Assembly (NCBI RefSeq): GCF_042682545.1
Contig: NZ_JBHUHQ010000015.1
Reading direction: 5' to 3' (one strand)
DNA: 64,000 nucleotides
Source of the DNA: Ornithinibacillus salinisoli
GTDB taxonomy: Bacteria > Bacillota > Bacilli > Bacillales > Amphibacillaceae
Shown here piece by piece: positions 51,603 to 60,491 of the stretch. The translations under genes were made by a program, and so were the position numbers. The notes under the pieces were generated by a model. It saw only the letters and a program-made list of their open reading frames with translations. It was not told the DNA's origin and made no database searches. The first letter of the stretch is position 1, and the number at the start of each line of letters is the position of its first letter.

Positions 51603-52406
51603 ATGAAGGAACTATCAGAAAGTATAGAAAAAATAATCAAGCAAGCTGGAGGCACATGGGGTATTTCCATAGAGGATTTAAATACGAACGATTCATGGAA
51701 TTGGAATGAAAATGAACCATTCTATGCAGCAAGCATTATAAAGGTTCCCATTATGGTTGCTGTTTTTCATGCTTTTGAGAATGAGAGTCTTTCATTAGAT
51801 AAGAAGTTAATTTTGAAAAAAGAAGATATCGTTGGAGGCTGTGGCGTACTGCAACATCTCACTCCTGGTATGGAATTATCCATCTATGATTTAACGACGT
51901 TAATGATTATCCAAAGTGATAATACAGCGACAAATATGTTAATTGAACAACTAGGTAAACCTACTATCCAAAATACGATGCGAAAAACAGGCTTATCAAC
52001 GAGCACATTTTATCATAAATTAATGACTGTTCCGGTCAATAGGGAAGGAATTAATACGGTTACAGCCTTTGAATTAACAAGCTTATTGAAAAAAATATCC
52101 GAAGGTAAAGTAATTTCTGTACATGCATGTGAACAAATGATAGCAATTTTAAAGCAACAACAAATCAGAAACGGACTTCCAGGAAAGTTACCACCTCAGG
52201 ATACTCGATTTATAGGTGAAAACAATCCATGGGAATTTGCACATAAAACAGGGAGTGTCACACACATTAGGCATGAAATTGGAATTTTTTATGTTGGTAA
52301 GCGAATGATGATTGCATCTGTTCTATCAAAGGATCTCGAGGATGATCACTCATTACAAGTATTCTCCGACATCGGACTTGAAATCTATCATTTTTTGAAT
52401 AATTAA
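51603..52406 (+). CDS. cytoplasmic serine hydrolase of the class A beta-lactamase fold
   Basis: 267 residues from ATG 51603 (a GTG at 51600 is also in frame). SxxK is SIIK in YAASIIKVPI, SxN is SDN in MIIQSDNTATNM, and KTG lies in AHKTGSV. No signal peptide is present, so unlike secreted beta-lactamases it should act inside the cell. The class A Glu166 region is not recognisable. In this operon a role in cleaving D-Ala-containing or murein-derived peptides is more likely than antibiotic resistance. B. subtilis dpp lacks this gene. Confidence 0.85.
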   Translation: MKELSESIEKIIKQAGGTWGISIEDLNTNDSWNWNENEPFYAASIIKVPIMVAVFHAFENESLSLDKKLILKKEDIVGGCGVLQHLTPGMELSIYDLTTLMIIQSDNTATNMLIEQLGKPTIQNTMRKTGLSTSTFYHKLMTVPVNREGINTVTAFELTSLLKKISEGKVISVHACEQMIAILKQQQIRNGLPGKLPPQDTRFIGENNPWEFAHKTGSVTHIRHEIGIFYVGKRMMIASVLSKDLEDDHSLQVFSDIGLEIYHFLNN

Positions 52407-52504
52407 AAGGAAACAAGCATAGTGTATCAGTAAGGTAGACTGCAAAAAAATATGCTCCAATGTTAACGACAAATAGATGAAGAAGGATACAGGAGTTGGG
52501 AACA

Positions 52505-53437
52505 ATGCTTCGATATATCTTAAAACGACTGCTCATTATGGTTATTACATTATGGATCATTGTGACATTAACCTTTGTGCTTATGGTGTCGATACCGGGG
52601 TCTCCATTCAATAGTGATCAAACTTCCAATGAGATTGTCCAAGCCAACCTAGAACGCCATTATAATTTGGATAAACCGTACCACATTCAATATTTATTAT
52701 ATTTAAAATCCATTGCTACATTGGAGTTTGGACCATCTATCAAACAACCAAACCAAACAGTTAATGATCTACTAGGAAGAGGATTTCCGATTTCATTTGA
52801 ACTAGGAATTGTAACAATCATTGTTGCAGTAATCTCCGGGATTGTATTAGGGATATTAGCCGCCTTAAGACATAACGGGATTATCGACTATTTAGCGATG
52901 GGGATTGCGGTCCTCGGTATATCCATCCCGAATTTTATCTTAGCTACATTATTAATCCAACAGCTAGCGGTGAATAATGAGTGGTTTCCAGTTGCTACCT
53001 GGTCAAGTCCTGCACATATGGTATTACCTGTACTTGCCTTAGCAACAGGACCAATGGCAATCATTGCGAGGCTAACAAGGTCTACTATGCTAGAAGTTCT
53101 GACACAAGATTACATTAAAATGGCTCGAGCTAAAGGATTAACACCGTGGAAGGTTATTTTTAAACACGCACTACGTAATGCACTCATGCCTATAGTTACA
53201 ATAATGGGAACCTTGCTTGCAGGGATATTAACGGGAACGTTCGTGATCGAACAAATTTTTGCCATTCCAGGTATGGGGAAATATTTTGTAGAAAGTATTA
53301 ATCACCGAGACTATCCAGTCATTATGGGAACGACCGTATTTTATAGTGCATTTTTAATCATCATGCTATTCCTCGTAGATATCGCCTATGGAATATTAGA
53401 TCCACGAATTAAAGTAAATAAAAAGGAAGGGGAGTAA
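52505..53437 (+). CDS. dppB: peptide ABC transporter permease DppB
   Basis: 310 residues from ATG 52505 behind AGGAGTTGGG. Six membrane helices and the EAA loop (MARAKGLTPWKVIFKHALRNALMP) that docks the ATPases. The OppB/DppB N-terminus MLRYILKRLL is typical. It forms the membrane channel with the next gene for import of di- or murein peptides. Spacing to dppC is one base. Confidence 0.94.
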   Translation: MLRYILKRLLIMVITLWIIVTLTFVLMVSIPGSPFNSDQTSNEIVQANLERHYNLDKPYHIQYLLYLKSIATLEFGPSIKQPNQTVNDLLGRGFPISFELGIVTIIVAVISGIVLGILAALRHNGIIDYLAMGIAVLGISIPNFILATLLIQQLAVNNEWFPVATWSSPAHMVLPVLALATGPMAIIARLTRSTMLEVLTQDYIKMARAKGLTPWKVIFKHALRNALMPIVTIMGTLLAGILTGTFVIEQIFAIPGMGKYFVESINHRDYPVIMGTTVFYSAFLIIMLFLVDIAYGILDPRIKVNKKEGE

Positions 53438-53438
53438 C

Positions 53439-54395
53439 ATGAAACAGAAACATAATCCCCGCCACATTCAAGCACGGTCTGAAGTGCCCGATGAATGGTT
53501 CAGATGGAAAGAAAAAAATCACTATCAAGCAGAAATGGTGTCCAGACCATCGTTGTCATATTGGCAAGACGCATGGAAACGGCTTGTTAAAAATAAATTA
53601 GCCATGTCAGGCTTGTTTTTTCTCATTGTTCTTGGAATCATGGCCATTTTTGGTCCGATTCTATCACCCTATGAAGTAAATACTACCGATCTACCAAATC
53701 AATTCAAGCCTCCATCTGCGGAGCATTGGTTTGGAACCGATTTACATGGCCGAGACGTTTTTACGAGAACATGGTATGGAGCCAGAATATCGTTATTTGT
53801 AGGTCTAATGGCAGCGCTGATTGATGTGACAATTGGAATTATCTATGGTGGTTTCTCTGGGTATAAGGGTGGTAGAGCCGATAATGTCATGATGCGTATT
53901 ATTGAAATCTTATACGGACTACCATATTTATTAGTCGTCATTTTATTATTAGTTGTACTAGGTCCAAGTTTATCGACAATTATTCTTGCACTTACGGTAA
54001 CGGGCTGGGTAGGAATGGCCCGCATTGTAAGAGGACAGGTTTTACAGATTAAAAACTATGAATTTGTCCTTGCATCCAAATCGTTTGGTACAAAAACCCA
54101 ACGGATAATCAGGAAAAATCTACTACCAAATACGATGGGACCGATTATTGTTCAAATGACTTTAACCGTGCCATCTGCGATATTTGCTGAAGCATTTTTA
54201 AGTTTTATTGGACTAGGAATCCAAGCGCCGTATGCGAGTTGGGGTGTCATGGCCAATGACTCATTAGGTGCCATATTATCTGGAAATTGGTGGACATTAT
54301 TCTTCCCGGCATTCTTCATATCATTTACGATGTTTGCCTTTAACGTATTAGGAGACGGACTTCAGGATGCACTGGATCCGAAACTGAGGAAGTAG
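53439..54395 (+). CDS. dppC: peptide ABC transporter permease DppC
   Basis: 318 residues with an extended hydrophilic N-terminus (about 50 residues), then the OppC/DppC core: HWFGTDLHGRDVFTRTWYGARIS and the EAA loop ASKSFGTKTQRIIRKNLLPN. It pairs with DppB. It starts one base after dppB and ends just before the dppD ribosome binding site. Confidence 0.94.
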   Translation: MKQKHNPRHIQARSEVPDEWFRWKEKNHYQAEMVSRPSLSYWQDAWKRLVKNKLAMSGLFFLIVLGIMAIFGPILSPYEVNTTDLPNQFKPPSAEHWFGTDLHGRDVFTRTWYGARISLFVGLMAALIDVTIGIIYGGFSGYKGGRADNVMMRIIEILYGLPYLLVVILLLVVLGPSLSTIILALTVTGWVGMARIVRGQVLQIKNYEFVLASKSFGTKTQRIIRKNLLPNTMGPIIVQMTLTVPSAIFAEAFLSFIGLGIQAPYASWGVMANDSLGAILSGNWWTLFFPAFFISFTMFAFNVLGDGLQDALDPKLRK

Positions 54396-54404
54396 GTGCC
54401 TATA

Positions 54405-55409
54405 ATGGAAAAAATTCTTGAAGTAAAAGACCTTCATGTAACCTTCACAACTTACGGAGGAACGATCCAAGCAGTTCGTGGAGTGGATTTTCATTTAAAT
54501 AAAGGGGAAACACTTGCTATTGTTGGGGAATCCGGTTGCGGTAAAAGTGTGACATCCAATGCAATCATGCGTTTAATACCAAATCCACCAGGAAAAATTA
54601 ATGCTGGAAAAATTCTCTTCAAAGGAAAGGATTTGACTAGCGTTTCTGAGAAAAAAATGCGCTCCATTCGTGGGGTTGACATTTCCATGATATTTCAGGA
54701 TCCAATGACAGCATTAAATCCAACCCTTACGATAGGAACCCAGCTGATGGAAGGATTACGACAGCATCAAAATGTATCTGGAGCCAAAGCAAAGCAAAAA
54801 GCGTTAGAAATGATGGATCTCGTTGGTATATCTAATCCAGAGGAGCGATTGAAGCAGTATCCACACCAGTTTAGTGGTGGAATGCGGCAACGAATCGTCA
54901 TTGCTATTGCACTTATTTGTGAACCAGAGTTACTCATTGCTGATGAGCCAACAACTGCACTTGATGTAACCATACAGGCTCAGATTTTGGAGCTCTTTGA
55001 AAAAATTCAAGAAGTGACAGGTGTATCGATTATTCTAATTACCCATGATTTGGGAGTTGTAGCAAAAATCGCTGATCGAATTGCTGTTATGTATGCCGGA
55101 AAGATCATTGAAACAGGAACAAAACGGGATATTTTTTATGAACAGCAACACCCGTATACGAAAGGGTTACTAAAATCTGTTCCGAGATTGGATGTACAAG
55201 GTGAGAAGTTAAATCCAATCGATGGAACACCACCAGATTTATTCTCACCTCCAAAAGGCTGTCCATTTGCACCGAGATGCCCTTTAGTAATGGAGGTGTG
55301 CAATAAAATTTACCCGGATGCCACGCAACTTAATGATTCCCATCAAGTGTACTGTTGGTTGCAGGATGAACGGGGAAAAAAACTTTTGGCTAGTACAGCC
55401 ACGAAATAA
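54405..55409 (+). CDS. dppD: peptide ABC transporter ATP-binding protein DppD
   Basis: 334 residues from ATG 54405 behind TAGGTG. Walker A GESGCGKSVTS, signature FSGGMRQRIVIA, Walker B LLIADEPTTALD and the C-terminal oligopeptide-transporter Cys cluster (GCPFAPRCPLVMEVC), which in this family can bind an iron-sulfur cluster. It works with the ATPase encoded at 59310. Confidence 0.95.
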   Translation: MEKILEVKDLHVTFTTYGGTIQAVRGVDFHLNKGETLAIVGESGCGKSVTSNAIMRLIPNPPGKINAGKILFKGKDLTSVSEKKMRSIRGVDISMIFQDPMTALNPTLTIGTQLMEGLRQHQNVSGAKAKQKALEMMDLVGISNPEERLKQYPHQFSGGMRQRIVIAIALICEPELLIADEPTTALDVTIQAQILELFEKIQEVTGVSIILITHDLGVVAKIADRIAVMYAGKIIETGTKRDIFYEQQHPYTKGLLKSVPRLDVQGEKLNPIDGTPPDLFSPPKGCPFAPRCPLVMEVCNKIYPDATQLNDSHQVYCWLQDERGKKLLASTATK

Positions 55410-55429
55410 ATTACCAAGGGGGAGAAAGG

Positions 55430-57097
55430 ATGAAAAAGTTTCTCGTATTTTTATTAGCAGTTTTAACGGTTCTAATTTTTACTGCTTGTACCGCCAATGA
55501 TGAAGCTGGAGAAGATCCAAAGGAAAATGAAGATCCTGACACAACCGAAGAAGATACAAATGATGACGATGTAACAGATGATCCAGCAGAAGAGAAAGTC
55601 CTTCGATTAAATAATGGTATCGAGCCAACATCACTTGATCCATCGATTGGCTTTGATGCAGTATCATGGGATCCATTGAACAATTTAATGGAAGGATTAA
55701 CCCGTTTGGATCAAGAATCAAGAGCAGCACCAGGAGTCGCTGAGGAATGGGATATTTCAGATGATGGATTAACCTATACATTCCACCTTCGAGAGAATGC
55801 TAATTGGTCAAACGGCGATCCAGTCGTAGCAGAAGACTTTGTCTATGCGTGGAAATATATGCTTGATCCGGAAACAGCTTCTTCTGCAGCATTTTTAGGA
55901 TACTTTATCAAGGGAGCAGAAGCGTTCAATAGTGGAGAAGGGTCAGCAGATGATGTCCAAATTACGGCAGTCGATGAAAAAACGCTGGAAGTTGTACTCG
56001 AAGCACCAACAGGATTTTTCTTAGATTTATTAACAAATCCAGCATTTTTCCCGATCAATCATCAAGTGGCACAGGATAATACAGATTGGCATGCGGAAGC
56101 AGATTCGTTTGTTGGAAATGGTCCATTTAAATTGGAGTCATGGGATCATGATGTAGAAATGGTATTTACGAAAAATGAACAGTATTGGGATGCAGATGTT
56201 GTGAAGTTGGATAAGGTTGAATTTGCGATGGTTAACGATAACAATACCCAATATCAAATGTTTGAAAGTGGAGAGCTTGACACTGCGAGCATACCACCAG
56301 AATTATCCGACGAGTTAATTGATGGGGACAATGTATATATCGGTGATTATGGTGGGTTAGAGTTTTATCGCTTTAATATTACGGAAGAACCTTTCCACAA
56401 CAAAAACATTCGTAAAGCTTTTGCATATGCTGTTAATCGTGCGGACATTGCTGAGTATGTAGTGAAAAATGGTGTAGAACCAGCGTACGGTTATGTTTCA
56501 CCAGGATTCACCAGCCCAACTGGTGCAGATTTCCGTGAAGGTAACGGTGACCTGGTATCATTTGATCCAGAATTAGCAAAGGACTATTTGGAACAGGGAA
56601 TGGCTGAGGAAGGCTATGACGAGTTACCAGAAATCGTCTTGTCTTATAACACAAGTGATGCGAATAAAGCTGTAGCAGAAGCACTACAAAGCATGTTTAA
56701 TGAAACATTAGGTGTAGAAGTGACATTAGAAAACCAAGAGTGGAATGTTTTTGCAGAAGCACAGCAAAACCTGGAATTGCAATTGTCACGTAGTTCATTC
56801 ATCAATGACTACAGTGATCCAGTAAACTTCTTAGAGAGCTTCATAACGGATTCCTACATGAACCGCACGGGATTCTCGAGCGCAGAGTATGATGAATTAA
56901 TTGCCAAAGGAAAATCGGAAACAGATGAAGAACAGCGCTGGGAATACCTATATGAAGCGGAAAGAATGCTAGCAGAAGAAATGATTGCGATGCCAATTCG
57001 CTACTATAACACGGTCGTATTAGAAGCGGAAGGCGTAAATGGAATTTTACGTCACCCAGTTGGATATTTTGATTTGAAATTTGCAGATAAGAATTAA
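55430..57097 (+). CDS. dppE: peptide-binding lipoprotein DppE/OppA type
   Basis: 555 residues. A lipoprotein signal peptide ends at Cys20 (IFTAC; Phe at -3 is slightly atypical). A very acidic linker (about 21-56) tethers the cluster-C solute-binding domain, with PTSLDPSIGFDAVSW and the WSNGDPVVAEDFVYAWKY family signature. It captures peptides outside the membrane for DppBCD. It has its own strong terminator, so the downstream ykf-like genes may be read less or from another promoter. Confidence 0.94.
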   Translation: MKKFLVFLLAVLTVLIFTACTANDEAGEDPKENEDPDTTEEDTNDDDVTDDPAEEKVLRLNNGIEPTSLDPSIGFDAVSWDPLNNLMEGLTRLDQESRAAPGVAEEWDISDDGLTYTFHLRENANWSNGDPVVAEDFVYAWKYMLDPETASSAAFLGYFIKGAEAFNSGEGSADDVQITAVDEKTLEVVLEAPTGFFLDLLTNPAFFPINHQVAQDNTDWHAEADSFVGNGPFKLESWDHDVEMVFTKNEQYWDADVVKLDKVEFAMVNDNNTQYQMFESGELDTASIPPELSDELIDGDNVYIGDYGGLEFYRFNITEEPFHNKNIRKAFAYAVNRADIAEYVVKNGVEPAYGYVSPGFTSPTGADFREGNGDLVSFDPELAKDYLEQGMAEEGYDELPEIVLSYNTSDANKAVAEALQSMFNETLGVEVTLENQEWNVFAEAQQNLELQLSRSSFINDYSDPVNFLESFITDSYMNRTGFSSAEYDELIAKGKSETDEEQRWEYLYEAERMLAEEMIAMPIRYYNTVVLEAEGVNGILRHPVGYFDLKFADKN

Positions 57098-57127
57098 GTT
57101 AAACTAGCGAGCGATAAAAATTTTAAC

Positions 57128-57178
57128 AAAAAGGAGTGTTGGCTCATTTACATAAGTATCTGAGCCACTCCTTTTTAT
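57128..57178 (+). terminator. terminator after dppE
   Basis: AAAAAGGAGTG (57128-57138) with GGCTC inside pairs with GAGCC and CACTCCTTTTT (to 57177). Strong and symmetric. Confidence 0.9.
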
Positions 57179-57218
57179 CCTACATGGAAAAAGTGTATAT
57201 AGAAAGAAGGTTATACAT

Positions 57219-58139
57219 ATGTTGTATCCAAAAGCCTTACAAAAAGGAGATACAATTGGAATCGTAGCCCCTGCAAGCTCTGTCAATATGTATTGTTTAC
57301 GAATGGCCATTCCTTTTTTTGAAAAAATGGGTCTTCAAGTAAAGTTGGGAAACAACGTGGATGCAGTTTATGGGTATTTAGCGGGTACAGATGAGCAACG
57401 ATTAACAGATTTTCATGAAATGATCGAAGACCCGGATGTTAAAGGGATTATTTTTGCCCGAGGTGGATATGGAACAGGAAGGATAGCTACGAGTATTGAT
57501 TATGAAAAAATACGTAATAACCCGAAGATCATATGGGGCTATAGTGACATTACTTATCTACATACGGCGATCCATCAACAAACCGGTTTAGTAACATTCC
57601 ATGGACCGATGCCAGCATCAGATATTGCTGACCCCAATTTTGATGAGGTATCTGCAAGCATGTTCACGCAATTATGGAAAGAAACGGAGCTTTGCTATAC
57701 CGAAGAAATGGGACCATTACATGTCATCGGTAGTGGTATTGCAACTGGTGAACTAGTTGGTGGAAATCTATCATTAATCGTCAGTACGCTTGGAACACAG
57801 TATGAAATTGATACAAGCGGAAAGCTTTTATTTCTAGAGGATATTGATGAAGTGCCTTACCGTGTAGATGGGATGTTAAATCAATTAAAACTTGCAGGAA
57901 AATTAGACGAAGCAGTTGGAATTGTTGTAGGAGATTTTGCTAAGTCAGAGCCAAAAAAAGAACCCTCGTTAACTTTACAGGAGGTTTTTGATCACTACCT
58001 AGGTGGACTCGGATCTCCTGTCATGTCTGGATTTAAGATTGGCCATTGTTATCCACATTTTGCCGTACCACTAGGTGTAGAGGCAACTTTGGATACATTT
58101 GGGAAGCTGCTACGTGTGGCACCAGGGGTTAGGGAGTAG
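57219..58139 (+). CDS. ykfA: LD-carboxypeptidase (S66), YkfA-like murein peptide amidase
   Basis: 306 residues. The S66 triad is visible: nucleophile Ser in IIWGYSDITYL (~111), Glu in LLFLEDIDEVPYR and His in GHCYPHFAVPLG. N-terminal GIVAPASSV and FARGGYGTGR are family motifs. It trims the L,D bond of recycled murein peptides in the cytoplasm. AGAAAGAAGG precedes the ATG. In B. subtilis ykfB (L-Ala-D/L-Glu epimerase) follows; here it is missing. Confidence 0.93.
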   Translation: MLYPKALQKGDTIGIVAPASSVNMYCLRMAIPFFEKMGLQVKLGNNVDAVYGYLAGTDEQRLTDFHEMIEDPDVKGIIFARGGYGTGRIATSIDYEKIRNNPKIIWGYSDITYLHTAIHQQTGLVTFHGPMPASDIADPNFDEVSASMFTQLWKETELCYTEEMGPLHVIGSGIATGELVGGNLSLIVSTLGTQYEIDTSGKLLFLEDIDEVPYRVDGMLNQLKLAGKLDEAVGIVVGDFAKSEPKKEPSLTLQEVFDHYLGGLGSPVMSGFKIGHCYPHFAVPLGVEATLDTFGKLLRVAPGVRE

Positions 58140-58357
58140 CACAAAATGGTGTTCTTGTGGGACATCGGACGCACTAGGGAGAACACCGGTCAAGCCACGC
58201 GCCCGCAAAGTCGAGCGACCCGCGCCAAAACTTGATCCACGCGGCCATAAAGTCGAGCGACCCGAGCCAGAACTCGACCCACGCGCCCGCAAAGTCGAGC
58301 GACTCGCGCCAAAACTCGATCCACACACACTGCAAGCAAAGAAAGGAGCACTATTAC
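58140..58357. repeat. 21/42-bp repeat array between ykfA and ykfC
   Basis: CATCGG (58163) and CACCGG (58184) continue the 21-bp family. Three 42-bp units follow, with GAGCGA at 58213, 58255 and 58297 (GTCGAGCGAC core). The array is GC-rich in an AT-rich genome and fills the place where ykfB would be expected. Frames through it on both strands have no ribosome binding sites. Confidence 0.9.
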
Positions 58358-59305
58358 ATGTTTAAACAAACGTTCAATCAATTATCTGAAAAATTATGGG
58401 TTACAGCAGTTCAGGTTGCTACCGTATGGACATCCCCTGAGTCAGCTAGAGAAATAGATTCTCTGGGAATAGAAAACCCGACTAATATGGAGGAATGGAT
58501 CAATAGCTTAACTTATGAAACTAGTGTTGCCTTATGTGATGAAAATCGGGTGCAAACGCAACTCTTATATGGAGAAGCGGTGCTCGTTACGGAAGTACAG
58601 GGCGAGTGGGCACATGTCGTTATTCCGTCCCAACCATCGAAAAAAGATAGTAGAGGCTATCCAGGTTGGGTACCACGAAAGCAGCTAAAAAAATTTGAGG
58701 CAAATGAATGGTATCGTTCTAAAACAGCTGCTGTTACCAAGCCGAAAATATGGTTAGAAGCAGCAAATGGAGAAAAACATCTACAGGTCAGTTTTATGAC
58801 TTGTTTGCCAGTTATTAATCAGGTTGCAGATCGGATCAAAGTAAAAACGCCTGATGGGCATTATTTTTTACCTGAAGATAGTGTAGCTGTATTTCATACA
58901 AATAATGGGATTACAGAAGTAGGAAGCGGTGATGAAATTGTAGATATGGCCAAGCGATTTTTAGGCCTAGAATATTTTTGGGGCGGCATGAGTGCTTTTG
59001 GTTATGACTGTTCTGGTTTTGTTTATGCCATGCATAAAGCAAACGGATATCTCATTCCACGTGATGCTACTGATCAAGCGAATGGCGGTCAAGACATACC
59101 GTTAAATGAAATTCTCCCAGGAGACTTACTGTTTTTTGCTTATGAGGAGGGGAAAGGAAGTATCCATCACGTAGGAATTTATAGTGGTGAAGATAAGATG
59201 ATCCATTCGCCACAGACAGGGAAAGCAATAGAAATCACTAACATAAATCATACAAACTACGAAAAGGAACTTTGTAGCGTAAAACGGTATTGGAAATGGA
59301 GGTGA
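58358..59305 (+). CDS. ykfC: NlpC/P60 gamma-D-glutamyl-L-diamino acid endopeptidase, YkfC-like
   Basis: 315 residues from ATG 58358 behind AAAGGAG. N-terminal SH3-like domains (about 1-190) precede the NlpC/P60 domain with Cys in GYDCSGFVY, His in SIHHVGIYSG and a third His in the MIHSPQTG region. No signal peptide, so it acts on imported murein peptides in the cytoplasm, cutting between D-Glu and the diamino acid. It is separated from ykfD by 4 nt. Confidence 0.93.
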   Translation: MFKQTFNQLSEKLWVTAVQVATVWTSPESAREIDSLGIENPTNMEEWINSLTYETSVALCDENRVQTQLLYGEAVLVTEVQGEWAHVVIPSQPSKKDSRGYPGWVPRKQLKKFEANEWYRSKTAAVTKPKIWLEAANGEKHLQVSFMTCLPVINQVADRIKVKTPDGHYFLPEDSVAVFHTNNGITEVGSGDEIVDMAKRFLGLEYFWGGMSAFGYDCSGFVYAMHKANGYLIPRDATDQANGGQDIPLNEILPGDLLFFAYEEGKGSIHHVGIYSGEDKMIHSPQTGKAIEITNINHTNYEKELCSVKRYWKWR

Positions 59306-59309
59306 GCAA

Positions 59310-60317
59310 ATGAGTGACAAGGTTTTACAAGTAAACAACCTCACGAAGCATTTTAACCTTGGTAAAAACCGCATTCTCCAAGCGGTCACTAATGTAACGT
59401 TTTATATTAATAAAGGGGAGACATTTGGACTTGTTGGTGAGTCTGGTTGTGGGAAATCTACCATCGGACGAACAATCATGGGATTGTATGAACGTACATC
59501 AGGCGAAGTGATTTATGATGGGGAAAATGTGCATGAATTGGAAGGAAAAAGGAAATTTAATCTTCGCAAGGAAATGCAAATGATTTTTCAGGACCCTTAT
59601 GCTTCCTTAAATCCACGATCAACCGTTCGAGAAGTAATTTCAGAACCGATGGAAGTTCATAAAATGTATAAAAATAAAAAAGAGCAACTAAACGAAGTGT
59701 ATCAATTATTGGAAGAAGTGGGGTTAAATCGTGATCATGCTAATCGCTATCCCCATGAATTCAGTGGCGGACAAAGACAACGGATTGGAATTGCTCGCGC
59801 CTTAGCGTTACGACCGAATTTTATTATAGCTGATGAGCCGATTTCAGCCCTTGATGTTTCGGTGCAAGCTCAAGTTGTTAACTTATTAAAAGAACTTCAG
59901 CAAGAAAAAGGACTCACCTTTTTGTTTATTGCCCATGACCTTTCTATGGTTAAACAAATCTCCGATCGAATCGGTGTTATGTATTTAGGAAATATGGTCG
60001 AATTGACGACCAGTGAAGATTTATATAAAAAACCATTACATCCATATACACAAGCACTACTATCAGCGATTCCCATTCCAGATCCAGACGTCGAGGAATC
60101 AAGAGAGCGCATTATACTCGAAGGGGAGCTACCAAGCCCAATCAATCCTCCAAGCGGATGTGTATTCCGAACACGATGTCCATTTGCCATGGAAGTTTGT
60201 TCACAGAAACAGCCCGAATGGCAGGAAGTAGAAACAAATCATCATGTTGCATGTCATTTATATCAAGACGATGTAGAAAATCAACATAAGAAAGAAACAA
60301 TTGTTCATATCAGATGA
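59310..60317 (+). CDS. ykfD: peptide ABC transporter ATP-binding protein, YkfD/OppF type
   Basis: 335 residues. Walker A GESGCGKSTIG, signature FSGGQRQRIGIA, Walker B FIIADEPISALD and a C-terminal Cys cluster (GCVFRTRCPFAMEVC). Second ATPase partner for DppBC. GGAGGTGAG, overlapping the ykfC stop, is its ribosome binding site. It closes the inserted murein-peptide operon and is followed by a terminator. Confidence 0.94.
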   Translation: MSDKVLQVNNLTKHFNLGKNRILQAVTNVTFYINKGETFGLVGESGCGKSTIGRTIMGLYERTSGEVIYDGENVHELEGKRKFNLRKEMQMIFQDPYASLNPRSTVREVISEPMEVHKMYKNKKEQLNEVYQLLEEVGLNRDHANRYPHEFSGGQRQRIGIARALALRPNFIIADEPISALDVSVQAQVVNLLKELQQEKGLTFLFIAHDLSMVKQISDRIGVMYLGNMVELTTSEDLYKKPLHPYTQALLSAIPIPDPDVEESRERIILEGELPSPINPPSGCVFRTRCPFAMEVCSQKQPEWQEVETNHHVACHLYQDDVENQHKKETIVHIR

Positions 60318-60348
60318 GGCTGCCGACCTGGACAGCCTCTATTTTTAT
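60316..60348 (+). terminator. terminator of the dpp/ykf-like operon
   Basis: GAGGCTG (60316-60322) pairs with CAGCCTC (60333-60339), followed by TATTTTTATT. Confidence 0.85.
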
Positions 60349-60491
60349 TACTAGGCTCTCTCCGTGATTTTTATAAATCTCAAGTTCTATTGTTTCCTCT
60401 ACTTGTATAAGTTTAATAGTAGGGATACTAGAAAGATTAATTATACATGCTGTAATCAATGTGAAATCATTTTAAAGGAGGGTTCCCAATC

